A stretch of DNA of 64,000 nucleotides from Streptomyces mangrovi (lineage in GTDB: Bacteria; Actinomycetota; Actinomycetes; Streptomycetales; Streptomycetaceae), in the NCBI RefSeq assembly GCF_900114215.1, contig NZ_FOSG01000013.1:62001-126000 (forward strand), written 5' to 3'. The notes below the pieces were generated by a model. It did no database searches, was not told the origin of the DNA, and saw only the letters and a program-made list of their open reading frames with translations. This document shows, one piece after another, positions 8,406 to 16,540 of this stretch; position 1 is the stretch's first letter, and the number at the start of each line of letters is the position of its first letter. Both the position numbers and the translations under genes were made by a program.

Positions 8406-8474
8406 CAGACGCCGGCACCCCGCTGCCGTCCGACTCGGGGCGACGGCTCGGGGCCCGGCCCTCACCACCCAGCG

Positions 8475-8520
8475 ACGGCGACGCCGCCGCCACGTACCAC
8501 CGTGGCGGCGGCGTCGCCGT
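8475..8520. terminator. Perfect 20-bp hairpin downstream of ssgB
   Basis: A 20-base arm starting ACGGCGACGCCG is followed by a 6-base loop (TACCAC) and the exact complement, then TT. It separates ssgB from the following CGNR gene on the same strand. Confidence 0.8.
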
Positions 8521-8597
8521 TTCCGGGAGGGGCTAGAGTCTCACCGCAGCAAGGCCCGCAGGGCTGCCGACGAGAAACCGGCCAGGGAGCGACGACC

Positions 8598-9158
8598 GTG
8601 CTGATCAACCACGACACCCGGTGCGCTCTCGACGCCGTTGTCGACCTCCTGAACACCGCGCCCGACGAACACACCCCCGACACGCTCACCGACACCGGCG
8701 CGCTGCGCGCCTTCGTGGAACGCAACGCCGTCAGCGACGTGGGCGCCCTGGACGACACGGACCTGGCCGCCGTACGGGACGTGCGCGATCAGTTCGGGCG
8801 GGTCTTCGAGGCCTTTGACGCACACCGCGCGGCCGAGCTGGTGAACACGCTGGTGGCCGCCGCCGGCACCACGCCCCGGCTCACCGACCACGACGGCTAC
8901 GACTGGCACATCCACTACTTCGCCCCGGGCGCCTCCCTCGCCGACCACCTCGCCGCGGACGGCGGCATGGCGCTGGCCTTCCTGGTCGTCGCCGGGGAAC
9001 GCGAACGGCTGCGCCGCTGCGCCGCCCCCGACTGCCGCCGCGCCTTCGTCGACCTGTCCCGCAACCGCTCGCGCCGGTACTGCGACAGCCGCACCTGCGG
9101 CAACCGTCTGCACGTGGCCGCCTACCGGGCGCGGCAGCGTGAGGCCTCCGGGAACTGA
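8598..9158 (+). CDS. ABATE/CGNR zinc-finger regulator
   Basis: 186 residues. An N-terminal ABATE-type domain (first about 120 residues) is followed by a C-terminal CGNR zinc finger: CAAPDCRRAFVDLSRNR, then RRYCDSRTCGNR. The family is thought to contain stress-related DNA-binding regulators, with the CGNR part as the DNA-binding module. The GTG start is chosen for its ribosome binding site (GGGAG, eight bases upstream) and because upstream codons run into the ssgB terminator. Confidence 0.88.
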   Translation: MLINHDTRCALDAVVDLLNTAPDEHTPDTLTDTGALRAFVERNAVSDVGALDDTDLAAVRDVRDQFGRVFEAFDAHRAAELVNTLVAAAGTTPRLTDHDGYDWHIHYFAPGASLADHLAADGGMALAFLVVAGERERLRRCAAPDCRRAFVDLSRNRSRRYCDSRTCGNRLHVAAYRARQREASGN

Positions 9159-9177
9159 CCGGCCCGACAGGCGGCGG

Positions 9178-9387
9178 TCAGAGCAGGAAAAGGTCGTGCA
9201 CCGCCGCCAGGAGGACCAGCGCGCCGATGACGGCCAGGAAGAGCATCAGCGGCGGCTGGGACAGGGCGAACAGGCAGCCGCGGGGCTCGGGCAGTTCGGC
9301 GGGGAGGCCGCCCGGGAGGACGCCGGAGCCCTCCTCGCGCGGGGGGCCGGGAGCACGGTCCTCGGGTGTTTCGGTGGTGTCGCGCAT
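9178..9387 (-). CDS. Small single-span membrane protein, unknown function
   Basis: 69 residues. The N-terminal half is acidic and Pro-rich; a single span LMLFLAVIGALVLLAAVHDL ends the protein, leaving almost nothing after it. It is leftward, 19 bases from the convergent CGNR gene. The ribosome binding site is weak. It is accepted on its typical coding composition and hydrophobic tail. No family is recognised. Confidence 0.65.
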   Translation of the reverse strand: MRDTTETPEDRAPGPPREEGSGVLPGGLPAELPEPRGCLFALSQPPLMLFLAVIGALVLLAAVHDLFLL

Positions 9388-9461
9388 CTCGCCGCGATGA
9401 TGGCGCAGGCCGGAGCGCCGCGCGGTTCAACACACCATCGTGCGGGCACGGTTCACCGGAT

Positions 9462-9941
9462 TCAGATGCCGTGTTTCCTCAGAATCGCTTCGATGTCCGA
9501 GAAGTCGTCCGCGTCGGTCGCCCCCGCCGCGGGCCGCTCCTCACGGCCCCCGCCTCCCCTGGTGCCCTCGCCGCCGAGGGCCGGCCGGGAGGCACCGGAC
9601 TCCGCCGCGCGGCGCGCGCCGCGCCCGGTTCCGGTACCGCCCTCGCGGGCACGCGTACGCCTCCCGGCGGCGCGGCCCACCACATAGAGGACGAAGGCCG
9701 CGGCGAGCACCCCGAAGCCGGTCCAGACCGTGGGCTTGAACACCAGGTCCGAGGCCCAGGCCGCCACCGCCCCTCCGATCTCGCCGAACATTCCCAGCAG
9801 GCCGGACATCGCCAGCCCGACGGGCACCAGGGACAGGGCCGCTATGCGGGTGGCCGCGGCGAAGCGGCGGCGGTAGGCCGTCAGGAAGGCGACGGCCAGT
9901 CCCGCCGCGGAGAGCGCCGCGCAGACGGTCGTGGTCAGCAT
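9462..9941 (-). CDS. Membrane protein with acidic cytoplasmic tail, unknown function
   Basis: 159 residues. Three predicted spans occupy the first 90 residues (the first begins MLTTTVCAALSAAGLAVAFL). A 60-residue Gly/Arg-rich linker follows, then a conserved-looking tail DDFSDIEAILRKHGI. The tail looks like a short interaction motif. It is leftward with the small membrane protein 74 bases downstream, perhaps co-transcribed. No family is recognised. Confidence 0.75.
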   Translation of the reverse strand: MLTTTVCAALSAAGLAVAFLTAYRRRFAAATRIAALSLVPVGLAMSGLLGMFGEIGGAVAAWASDLVFKPTVWTGFGVLAAAFVLYVVGRAAGRRTRAREGGTGTGRGARRAAESGASRPALGGEGTRGGGGREERPAAGATDADDFSDIEAILRKHGI

Positions 9942-10083
9942 GTATCCATCGTGCCGCTCCTCACCCCGGATGTGCCACGTTCCGCCCCGCGATCTCGGGG
10001 GGATTTCCGGGCCCTCTCCTCCTCAGGGCCACCTCGCGCACCTCCCGCTCTCCTCCCGGAGCCGGGCTGGGAGACTTGTCCGC

Positions 10084-10587
10084 ATGAACGACACCCGCCC
10101 CACCCGCCCCGTCCTGGACGTCTGGTGCGAGCTGCAGTGCCCGGACTGCGACCGGGCCATGGCCGACCTGCGCGCGCTGCGCGAGCGGTACGGCGACGCA
10201 CTGGAGATCCGGCTGCGCCACTTCCCTCTGGACAAGCACCGCCACTCCTACGCCGCCGCCCAGGCCGCCGAGGAGGCGTACGCGCAGGGCCGCGGCGACG
10301 AGTACGCCGGGGCGGTCCTGGCCCGTGCCGGGGAGCTGGGGAAGCGTGGCGAGGAACTGCTGCTGGAGGTGGCCCGGGAGCTGGGCCTGGACGCCGAGGA
10401 GATGGACACCGCCCTGATCGACGGGCGGCATCTGCTGATCGTCGACGCCGACCAGGCCGAGGGCCGGGCGATCGGGGTCACCGGCACCCCGACCTATGTG
10501 ATCGGCGGTGAGCGGCTGGACGGCGGGAAGAGCCAGGAGGGCCTGCGCGAGCGGATCGAGGAGATCGCCGACCGGCTGCTGGCCTGA
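10084..10587 (+). CDS. DsbA-family thioredoxin-fold protein
   Basis: 167 residues. The active-site dithiol CPDC lies at about residue 19-22 after the first beta strand, and the cis-proline segment GVTGTPTYVIGG at about residue 138-149, both hallmarks of the DsbA/FrnE fold. There is no signal peptide, so it should act in the cytoplasm as a dithiol oxidoreductase or a relative of FrnE. The ATG start follows a spacer of GC-rich sequence and matches the family N-terminus. Confidence 0.87.
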   Translation: MNDTRPTRPVLDVWCELQCPDCDRAMADLRALRERYGDALEIRLRHFPLDKHRHSYAAAQAAEEAYAQGRGDEYAGAVLARAGELGKRGEELLLEVARELGLDAEEMDTALIDGRHLLIVDADQAEGRAIGVTGTPTYVIGGERLDGGKSQEGLRERIEEIADRLLA

Positions 10588-10610
10588 GCCGGGGAGGGGA
10601 CCGGGCGGCA

Positions 10611-11441
10611 CTAGAGCAGCGGCTTGTGCAGATGGTGGGCGGTCGGCCGGTGACCGAGCGACTCGTACAGCCGCAGGGCCGCGGTGTTGTCCGTGAAGAC
10701 GTTCAGCCCCAGCGTGCGCGCCCCGGCCGCCAGGCACTCGCGCTCGGCGGCGAGCAGCAGTGTCCGGCCGTGGCCCCGGCCGCGGTGCGCCGGGGCCACC
10801 TCCACGTCGAAGACCCAGGCGCCGGATCCGCGCGCACGGGCCGTCGCCAGCCAGAGCGTGCCGACGTCCGCTCCCCCGTGGACGAGGACCCGCAGGGCGG
10901 TGCCGGTGGTGTCCGGTCCGTCGGGCAGCAGCTCGGCGTGGTCCGCCTCGGCCCTGAGGCGGGCCCGCCCGGGGTCCATGCCCCACCCGGTCCAGAGGCG
11001 GACGTAGGCCTCCCGGCGGCTCTCCAGCCACGCCGGGTACTCGCCCGCCTCCAGGGGGCGCACCGTGCTGCCGCCGGGCAGCACGGGCGCCTCGGACAGT
11101 TCCTTGGCCATGCTCCGGCTGCGCTCGGTGTAACCCAGGGCCGCGGTCAGCCGCAGGGCGTGGCCGGCGTCCGCCGGGACGCTCGCCTCGATCCGGCGGC
11201 AGCCCCAGCCGCGCAGCACCTCCTCGGCCGCGAGCGCGGCGACGGTGGCCCGGCCCCGGCGGCGGTCGGATTCGTGGACGGAGAGCTCCTCGACTCGGCC
11301 GGCCGACGGGCCGAAGCGTTCGTCCGTGGCCAGGCGCACACGGCCCGCGGGGCGGCCGTTGACGCAGATGTCGTACGAGCGGGAGCGGGCGCCGTCCGCG
11401 GCGCGCCGCTCAGGTCCGATGGGGCGCAGGGTGGTGGTCAT
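10611..11441 (-). CDS. Tandem GNAT acetyltransferase
   Basis: 276 residues with two GNAT domains. The first (about 1-125) has VEELSVHESDRRRGRATVAA; the second (about 130-276) has VFDVEVAPAHRGRGHGRTLL, the better acetyl-CoA-binding motif. The substrate is unknown. It faces the convergent DsbA-like gene 23 bases away. An ATG six codons upstream (11459) is possible; the chosen one gives the usual short N-terminus. Confidence 0.85.
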   Translation of the reverse strand: MTTTLRPIGPERRAADGARSRSYDICVNGRPAGRVRLATDERFGPSAGRVEELSVHESDRRRGRATVAALAAEEVLRGWGCRRIEASVPADAGHALRLTAALGYTERSRSMAKELSEAPVLPGGSTVRPLEAGEYPAWLESRREAYVRLWTGWGMDPGRARLRAEADHAELLPDGPDTTGTALRVLVHGGADVGTLWLATARARGSGAWVFDVEVAPAHRGRGHGRTLLLAAERECLAAGARTLGLNVFTDNTAALRLYESLGHRPTAHHLHKPLL

Positions 11442-11532
11442 CGCCCGGGTTCTACCCACCGCGGCGCCCAGCTGTCACCGGGGCTCGGGGAAGACCGGGG
11501 AATCCGGGGGAACCGGGGGTGCGGCCGCCGCC

Positions 11533-12357
11533 TCACGGGTCGATGTCGGCCGCCGAGCGCTCGGCGAAGATCCGCATCGCCTTGGCCGTGACCGGGCCCG
11601 GCGCGGAGGGCAGTTCGCGTCCGTCGATCCGGTGGACGGCCTGGACATCGCGCAGGGTGGAGGTGAGGAAGACCTCCTCGGCCCGCTCCAGGACGTCCAC
11701 CGGCAGGTTGGTCTCCTGTGCCCCCGTCCACTCGGCCACCAGTGCTCGGGTGATCCCGGCGAGGCAGCCGGAGGCGAGCGGCGGGGTGTGCAGCTCTCCG
11801 CCGAGGACGACGAAGACGTTGGAGCCGGTGCCCTCGCACAGCTGCCCGACGGTGTTGCCGAACAGGGCCTCCGAGGCGCCCTGCCGGTGGGCGTGGGCCA
11901 GCGCGACGACGTTCTCGGCGTACGAGGTGGTCTTCAGGCCGGCCAGCGCGCCGCGCTCGTTGCGGACCCAGGGGACGGTGACGACGGCAGTGGTGTCGGG
12001 ACGGGGCTTGGCCTCGCCGAGGGCGACGACCAGGGTGGGCCCGGCGTCGCCGCGGTCGGAGCCGAGGGGGGAGAGCCCTCCGGTGTAGGTGATCCGCAGC
12101 CGGCCCAGCGGCACGGGGTTGGCCTCCACCACGGTGGCGCAGGCGCGGCTCACCTCGTCCCGGTCCGGCTCGGGCAGGCCCAGACCGCGGGCGGAGACGG
12201 CCAGTCGCTCCAGGTGGCGGGTGAGGGCGAAGGTGCGCCCGCCGACGGTCTTGACCGTCTCGAAGACCCCGTCGCCGACGGTCAGTCCGTGGTCGAGCAC
12301 GGACACCCGCGCGGCGTCGGCGTCCCGCAGTTCTCCGTCCACCCAGATCAGCGTCAT
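11533..12357 (-). CDS. pabC: Class IV aminotransferase, probably aminodeoxychorismate lyase
   Basis: 274 residues, fold-type IV PLP enzyme. The likely PLP lysine lies in GLKTTSYAENVVAL around residue 140; the N-terminal VSVLDHGLTVGDGVFET and the C-terminal EEVFLTSTLRDVQAV are typical of PabC/DAT relatives. Its start overlaps the stop of the chorismate-binding gene (ATGA), so the pair should convert chorismate through aminodeoxychorismate to p-aminobenzoate for folate. A D-amino acid or branched-chain aminotransferase role cannot be excluded on sequence alone. Confidence 0.85.
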   Translation of the reverse strand: MTLIWVDGELRDADAARVSVLDHGLTVGDGVFETVKTVGGRTFALTRHLERLAVSARGLGLPEPDRDEVSRACATVVEANPVPLGRLRITYTGGLSPLGSDRGDAGPTLVVALGEAKPRPDTTAVVTVPWVRNERGALAGLKTTSYAENVVALAHAHRQGASEALFGNTVGQLCEGTGSNVFVVLGGELHTPPLASGCLAGITRALVAEWTGAQETNLPVDVLERAEEVFLTSTLRDVQAVHRIDGRELPSAPGPVTAKAMRIFAERSAADIDP

Positions 12358-13469
12358 GCCCCAGCTCCTCCGGTCCCGCCTGTCGCACCCGCCGCGCCGG
12401 TGGTCCGGATCGCGCCGCTCGCGGCAGACGTCTTCGCGTACTCCCCCGACGCTACCGTGAGCAGCCGCTCCGCCTTGAGCTCGGTCTCCTCCCACTCCCG
12501 CTCCGGGTCCGATCCCCAGGTGATCCCGGCGCCGGTGCCGAAGCACAGCGCCGGGCCGCCGGGCGCGGCGCGGTCGATCCAGAAGGTGCGGATGCCCACC
12601 GCCAGTTCCCCGGTGCCGCGGTCGGCGTCCACCCAGCCGATGCCGCCGCAGTACGGGCCCCGCGGGGCGGTCTCCAGGGAGCGGATGACGCGCAGGGCGC
12701 TGGACTTGGGGGCGCCGGTGACCGATCCGGGCGGGAAGGTGTGCTCCAGCAGCTCGGCCCAGCCGGCCCCGGGCGCCAGTTCGCCGCGGACGGTGGAGAC
12801 CAGGTGGACGAGCCCGGGGTGCGGCTCGACGGCGCACAGGGCGGGGACGGTGACCGATCCGGTGGCGCTGACGCGGCCGAGGTCGTTGCGGACCAGGTCC
12901 ACGATCATCACGTTCTCGGCGTGGTCCTTGTCCAGCAGGTCGGCGGCCGTGCGTCCGGTGCCCTTGATGGGGCGGGACTCCACGGTGCGTCCGCGGCGGG
13001 CGAGGTACAGCTCGGGCGAGGCCGTGGCGATCTCGACCCCGTGGGCGGGGAGGCGGACGGTGCCGGCGTGGGGAGCGGGGTTGCCGCGCGCCAGGAGCGC
13101 GGTCAGTTCGTCGGGGTCGGCGGCGGCCGGGTCCGGCAGCGGTGCGGTGAGCACGCGGCAGAGGTTGGCCTGGTAGACCTCGCCGGCCGCTATGTGCTCG
13201 CGTATGCGCCGCACGCCCGCGGTGTAGGCGGCGCGGTCCAGGGACGACGTCCAGGCGCCGGCGCCCGGCCCGTGCCAGCGTCCCGGCCGGGGGCGGGGCA
13301 CGGGGGCGGGCCGCACGTCGCCGAAACGGGCGCAGACCAGGTGCCCCTCGAAGGAGGCGACCACCGCCCACCAGCCCGTGGAGTCCAGGGCGGTGGGGTC
13401 GCTGGTGACGTCGCGCAGGTCGGTGGCGACAAGGCCACCGAAGCGGGCTACAGGGGCCGGATCGTGCAC
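12354..13469 (-). CDS. pabB: Chorismate-binding aminodeoxychorismate synthase component I
   Basis: 371 residues, shorter than full PabB because the N-terminal region is reduced. The catalytic chorismate-binding domain is complete: GEVYQANLCRVLTAPL, the PIKGTGRT loop, AENVMIVDLVRNDLGRV, FPPGSVTGAPKSSALRVI and PYCGGIGWVD. It adds ammonia to chorismate, probably with a glutaminase encoded elsewhere (no pabA here). The C-terminal 25 residues are a Gly/Ala/Thr-rich tail. It is translationally coupled to pabC. Confidence 0.9.
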   Translation of the reverse strand: MHDPAPVARFGGLVATDLRDVTSDPTALDSTGWWAVVASFEGHLVCARFGDVRPAPVPRPRPGRWHGPGAGAWTSSLDRAAYTAGVRRIREHIAAGEVYQANLCRVLTAPLPDPAAADPDELTALLARGNPAPHAGTVRLPAHGVEIATASPELYLARRGRTVESRPIKGTGRTAADLLDKDHAENVMIVDLVRNDLGRVSATGSVTVPALCAVEPHPGLVHLVSTVRGELAPGAGWAELLEHTFPPGSVTGAPKSSALRVIRSLETAPRGPYCGGIGWVDADRGTGELAVGIRTFWIDRAAPGGPALCFGTGAGITWGSDPEREWEETELKAERLLTVASGEYAKTSAASGAIRTTGAAGATGGTGGAGA

Positions 13470-13507
13470 ACGGCGAGTCTATGGCGGGCACGCTGGGGAA
13501 ACGGAAT

Positions 13508-13535
13508 TTGAGCTGGCCCGGGAATCCGCTAGAGT
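13508..13535 (+). promoter_or_regulatory. Promoter of the tRNA operon
   Basis: TTGAGC and TAGAGT are separated by 16 bases, about 70 bases upstream of tRNA-Gly. This is the only good sigma-70-like pair between pabB and the first tRNA. Confidence 0.6.
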
Positions 13536-13603
13536 TCATGTCGTCACCGAGCGCGGCAGCGGGAGGTGGCGGCAGCTCCCGGGCAGCGCCCGGGGGAGGC
13601 ACT

Positions 13604-13676
<73 letters not shown>

Positions 13677-13680
13677 CGAT

Positions 13681-13698
13681 GGGGGCCTTGCGGCCCCC
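13681..13698 (+). other. Hairpin between tRNA-Gly and tRNA-Cys
   Basis: A 7-bp stem GGGGGCC/GGCCCCC with a four-base loop separates the first two tRNAs. It is probably an RNA-processing structure or a weak terminator. Confidence 0.5.
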
Positions 13699-13703
13699 GC
13701 GCT

Positions 13704-13774
13704 GGTGGAGTGGCCGAGAGGCGAGGCAACGGCCTGCAAAGCCGTCTACACGGGTTCAAATCCCGTCTCCACCT
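13704..13774 (+). tRNA. tRNA-Cys, anticodon GCA
   Basis: A 71-base cloverleaf with acceptor GGTGGAG/CTCCACC, anticodon stem-loop ACGGC-CTGCAAA-GCCGT and T arm CGGGTTCAAATCCCG. CCA is not encoded. It is one base upstream of the first tRNA-Val. Confidence 0.96.
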
Positions 13775-13775
13775 C

Positions 13776-13847
13776 GGACGATTAGCTCAGCGGGAGAGCG
13801 CTTCCCTGACACGGAAGAGGTCACTGGTTCAATCCCAGTATCGTCCA
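13776..13847 (+). tRNA. tRNA-Val, anticodon GAC (copy 1)
   Basis: 72 bases with acceptor GGACGAT/ATCGTCC, anticodon stem-loop CTTCC-CTGACAC-GGAAG and T loop GGTTCAATCC. It reads GTC/GTT codons. It is identical to copy 3. Confidence 0.96.
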
Positions 13848-13850
13848 CCG

Positions 13851-13868
13851 AGGACCCCTCGGGGTCCT
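13851..13868 (+). terminator. Short hairpin after tRNA-Val copy 1
   Basis: An 8-bp stem AGGACCCC/GGGGTCCT with a two-base loop is followed by TGTT. It could be a partial terminator or a processing signal within the tRNA operon. Confidence 0.45.
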
Positions 13869-13874
13869 TGTTCC

Positions 13875-13946
13875 GCGCGATTAGCTCAGCGGGAGAGCGC
13901 TTCCCTGACACGGAAGAGGTCACTGGTTCAATCCCAGTATCGCGCA
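13875..13946 (+). tRNA. tRNA-Val, anticodon GAC (copy 2, variant acceptor stem)
   Basis: 72 bases, identical to copies 1 and 3 except that the acceptor stem is GCGCGAT/ATCGCGC. Positions 2 and 3 differ, and their partners 70 and 71 have changed to keep pairing, which indicates selection for function rather than decay. Confidence 0.96.
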
Positions 13947-13964
13947 CGCGGCACACCGCACTGC

Positions 13965-14036
13965 GGACGATTAGCTCAGCGGGAGAGCGCTTCCCTGACA
14001 CGGAAGAGGTCACTGGTTCAATCCCAGTATCGTCCA
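13965..14036 (+). tRNA. tRNA-Val, anticodon GAC (copy 3)
   Basis: 72 bases, identical to copy 1 (acceptor GGACGAT/ATCGTCC). It is last in the operon and is followed at once by a strong terminator. Confidence 0.96.
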
Positions 14037-14041
14037 CATCC

Positions 14042-14074
14042 CGAAGGGCCGGAGCCTGTTGCTCCGGCCCTTCG
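14042..14074 (+). terminator. Terminator of the tRNA operon
   Basis: A perfect 14-bp stem CGAAGGGCCGGAGC/GCTCCGGCCCTTCG with a five-base loop starts six bases after the last tRNA. It also lies downstream of the convergent zinc-ribbon gene. Confidence 0.85.
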
Positions 14075-14114
14075 TCGTGTTCCGGGTCGTCCCGCGGTCA
14101 CGGCCGGAGTGCGG

Positions 14115-14441
14115 TCAGGAGGAGAACAGCATCCGGCTGAAGCTCTTGTGGCGGCCGTGATGACCGTGGTGGCCGTGGTGCGGGGCTCCCCAGGCGGGAG
14201 GAGGAGCCGGGTAGGACTGGGCGGGCGGGGTCGGGTAAGGCTGAGCGGGCGGGGTCGGGTAGGACTGGGCGGCCGGGCCCGGCGGGGGCGGTGCCGGCTG
14301 CGACCACTGCGACTCGAGGCGGGTGAGCGCCTCCAGCTCCCCGTAGTCGAGGAAGACCCCCCGGCAGCCGCCGCACTGCTCGATCTGGACTCCACTGCGG
14401 TTGTACGTCTGCATGTGCGCTCGGCACTTGGGGCACTGCAT
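14115..14441 (-). CDS. TFIIB-type zinc-ribbon protein with Pro/His-rich tail
   Basis: 108 residues. The zf-TFIIB ribbon is at the start: CPKC at about residue 3-6 and CGGCRGVFLDYGELEAL at about 23-39. A repetitive region of YPTPPAQ units follows, then a His/Gly cluster and the basic tail KSFSRMLFSS. The His-rich stretch could bind metal. The family is widespread in bacteria without a proven role. The ATG start puts the first Cys pair at residue 3, as in relatives. Confidence 0.85.
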   Translation of the reverse strand: MQCPKCRAHMQTYNRSGVQIEQCGGCRGVFLDYGELEALTRLESQWSQPAPPPPGPAAQSYPTPPAQPYPTPPAQSYPAPPPAWGAPHHGHHGHHGRHKSFSRMLFSS

Positions 14442-14578
14442 CGTGTCTCGCCTCCGTGGCGGTAGGGGCTGTGTGGTTGTACAGACGCGCCGCGGGGTGT
14501 TCCGGATGCGTCCGCGTACCGGTCGGATCGGTGGGGCGGGCCGTCCGGGCGCGCCCAGCGTAGGGCCCGTGGGCTCCT

Positions 14579-15643
14579 TCAGGACCCCGCGATGCGGGAA
14601 CAGGCGTCGACCAGGGCGCGGTCGGTCTCGTCCGGTGCGCGGCCCTCGGCCTCGGCCCTGACCAGTGCGCGGGCCGCCAGTTGGACGGTCAGTGCCCGCG
14701 CGGGCGCGTCCAGCCGAGGCCAGGGGTCGAAGGGACGGCCGTCCGCGCCGCCGGGGAGCGCGGTGCCGCCCGCGGCCCGGTAGGCGCCCAGGAAGCGGCC
14801 GAAGTCCGCGGGGGCCAGCAGTCCGGTGGCGAACCAGGCGGCGGGCCGGGCCAGGTCCCAGGCCGGGTCGCCCAGGCCCAGGTCGTCCACGTCGATGAGG
14901 CGCCAGGGGCCGTCGGGCGCCGGGTGCCGGACGAGTTGGCCCAGGTGGAGGTCGCCGTGGCAGAGGGAGTCCGCGCGCGGCGGCGGTGCCTCGTCGCGCG
15001 TCCACGCGGGCAGGCCGGCCCAGGCCGCCTCGACGGCCCGTGCCGCGGCGGTGCGGCGGACCGTGCGGCGCAGGGATTCCAGGGCACGGGCGGCCTTGGC
15101 GGGGCCGCGCATCGGCGGGAGCGGTCCGGGCAGCGCGGCGGGCGGTACGGCGTGCAGGCGGGCGAGCAGCGCTCCGACCGCCTCCCAGGGGGCGGCCTCG
15201 GGTGCGCCGGGGTCCACAGGGGTGCCGTAGGGCCACAGACTCACCGGGCGGCCGTCGGGCAGGGTGTCCAGAAGCCGCCGCCCCGGCCCCGCCCCCGTTT
15301 GCGGGGCCGGGGACCGCGGGCCTTCGGCGGCGGGCAGCGGCGCGAGCAGGACGCGGCCCAGCAGCGGGTGGGCGGCGACGTCCAGCCGGAGCGCGAGCCG
15401 TTGGGGGTCGCCACCGGGGGCATGCGCCTTGGCCACGACGCTCCCGCTGCGTACGACGGTGGCGTCGGCCCGCTCGGCCAGCACCACGGGCCGGCCGGCG
15501 CCGTCGACGGCCGCGAGGCGGGCAAAGGCCGCGGCGTCGGCAGAGGCCGCGGCGTCGGCAGAGGCCGCGGCGTCGGCAGAGGCCGCGGCGTCGGCAGAGG
15601 CCGCCCGGTGGGCGAGATGTGCGATGAGCGGTGCGTGCGCCAC
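14579..15643 (-). CDS. APH-family small-molecule kinase
   Basis: 354 residues. The C-terminal lobe carries the phosphotransferase motifs DSLCHGDLHLGQLV (catalytic Asp) and RLIDVDDLGLGDPAWDLA (metal-binding). It resembles the aminoglycoside/choline kinase family, but the substrate cannot be told. Near the N-terminus is a run of ASADAA hexapeptides encoded by an 18-bp tandem repeat. The GTG start is chosen for its ribosome binding site (AAGGA, five bases upstream); open frame further upstream shows no start with support. Confidence 0.83.
   Translation of the reverse strand: MAHAPLIAHLAHRAASADAAASADAAASADAAASADAAAFARLAAVDGAGRPVVLAERADATVVRSGSVVAKAHAPGGDPQRLALRLDVAAHPLLGRVLLAPLPAAEGPRSPAPQTGAGPGRRLLDTLPDGRPVSLWPYGTPVDPGAPEAAPWEAVGALLARLHAVPPAALPGPLPPMRGPAKAARALESLRRTVRRTAAARAVEAAWAGLPAWTRDEAPPPRADSLCHGDLHLGQLVRHPAPDGPWRLIDVDDLGLGDPAWDLARPAAWFATGLLAPADFGRFLGAYRAAGGTALPGGADGRPFDPWPRLDAPARALTVQLAARALVRAEAEGRAPDETDRALVDACSRIAGS
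15522..15602. repeat. 18-bp tandem repeat inside the APH-family gene
   Basis: One variant and three perfect copies of GCAGAGGCCGCGGCGTCG plus a half copy. They are in frame and encode ASADAA repeats, so copy number can change without a frameshift. Confidence 0.9.
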
Positions 15644-15831
15644 GGTGTCCTTGGCCCCTCCCGGGCCCGCGGGCACGGGCCGTGCGGCGGATCGTACGGC
15701 CCAAGGCGGCGCGATGCCCGGGCAGTTCCCCAACTGCCCGGGCCTCACGCCGTCCGCCGTACCCCCGTCCCCACGGGGTTGGGTGACCGGATCTCCCGGC
15801 TCGGGCCGCTCTCCCGAGCCCGGGCCCTGTA

Positions 15832-16041
15832 TCAGAGCCCCAGCAGTCCGGCCACGGACGACGCCTGTGTGATCACCGCTTCCGCCCCGCCGAAGACGAC
15901 GGCCAGCAGGACGGCCAGCGGAAGGACCATGACGGCGGCCACCAGCGGGTGGCGGCGGTCGCCCGGCCGGGTGCCGAGGGCGGCGAGGTCCGCCAGGCGC
16001 CCCTGCGTCCGGGACGCCGGGCGCTGTGCTGTGTGCGCCAT
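15832..16041 (-). CDS. Small single-span membrane protein, unknown function
   Basis: 69 residues. A basic N-terminus with repeated Arg precedes one span, PLVAAVMVLPLAVLLAVVF, and a short outside tail. A strong ribosome binding site (AGGAG, seven bases before the ATG) supports it. It lies upstream of the APH-family gene on the same strand, 188 bases away. Confidence 0.75.
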   Translation of the reverse strand: MAHTAQRPASRTQGRLADLAALGTRPGDRRHPLVAAVMVLPLAVLLAVVFGGAEAVITQASSVAGLLGL

Positions 16042-16246
16042 GGTTCCGCTCCTGTCGTGGTACGGGGCGGCGGGCGTCTGGCTCGGGGGACGAGTGCTGC
16101 ACCCGCCGCTTGAGAACAACACTAGAAGTGAGGGGTGCCCCTCGGCGTCATGCCCGCGTACCGAACAAGGGCCTCCCGCAGGATGACTCCTCTCCGCCCC
16201 GGGTACTCCCCAGGGTGGAGAGGAGCTCTCCGGGGCCCGGGACTTC

Positions 16247-16282
16247 CCGGAGGGGGAGGGCTTGCCGGAGGGGGAGGGCTTG
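16247..16282. repeat. Two perfect copies of an 18-bp direct repeat
   Basis: CCGGAGGGGGAGGGCTTG occurs twice in tandem just downstream of the 80-residue leftward gene. It is non-coding as far as I can see. Confidence 0.8.
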
Positions 16283-16297
16283 GACCCGCGCCGCCGG

Positions 16298-16540
16298 TCA
16301 GCGCGCCGGCTCCTGCGCCGCGTCCTCCCGCGGCACCGGGTGCTCGACCAGGGCCAGCACCCGGTTGGCCATGAAGCGCGCGGTGCGCACCACCGTGCCG
16401 CTGCGGGTGATCTCGCTCACCTCCACCACTCCCCTGCGCACCTGCGTCTCCACCCGCCGGCCCGCACGCGTGGCCGCCATCTCGTAGGTACGGGTGGTGT
16501 CTCCGGCGTCCACCACGATCTCCACCCAGTCGCCCTTCAT
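16298..16540 (-). CDS. Small basic hypothetical protein
   Basis: 80 residues, predicted mostly beta strand: WVEIVVDAGDTTRTYEM, then RRVETQVRRGVVEVSEITRSG and FMANRVLALVEHPV. No membrane segment or known motif is seen. A good ribosome binding site (GGAAGGGGGA) precedes the ATG. It is divergent from the Ser/Thr kinase gene, with 246 bases between. I do not recognise the family. Confidence 0.75.
   Translation of the reverse strand: MKGDWVEIVVDAGDTTRTYEMAATRAGRRVETQVRRGVVEVSEITRSGTVVRTARFMANRVLALVEHPVPREDAAQEPAR

Noticed and set aside
15522-15602. Short tandem repeats as a CRISPR array
   Set aside because: There are no spacers; the units are contiguous and in frame within a protein gene.
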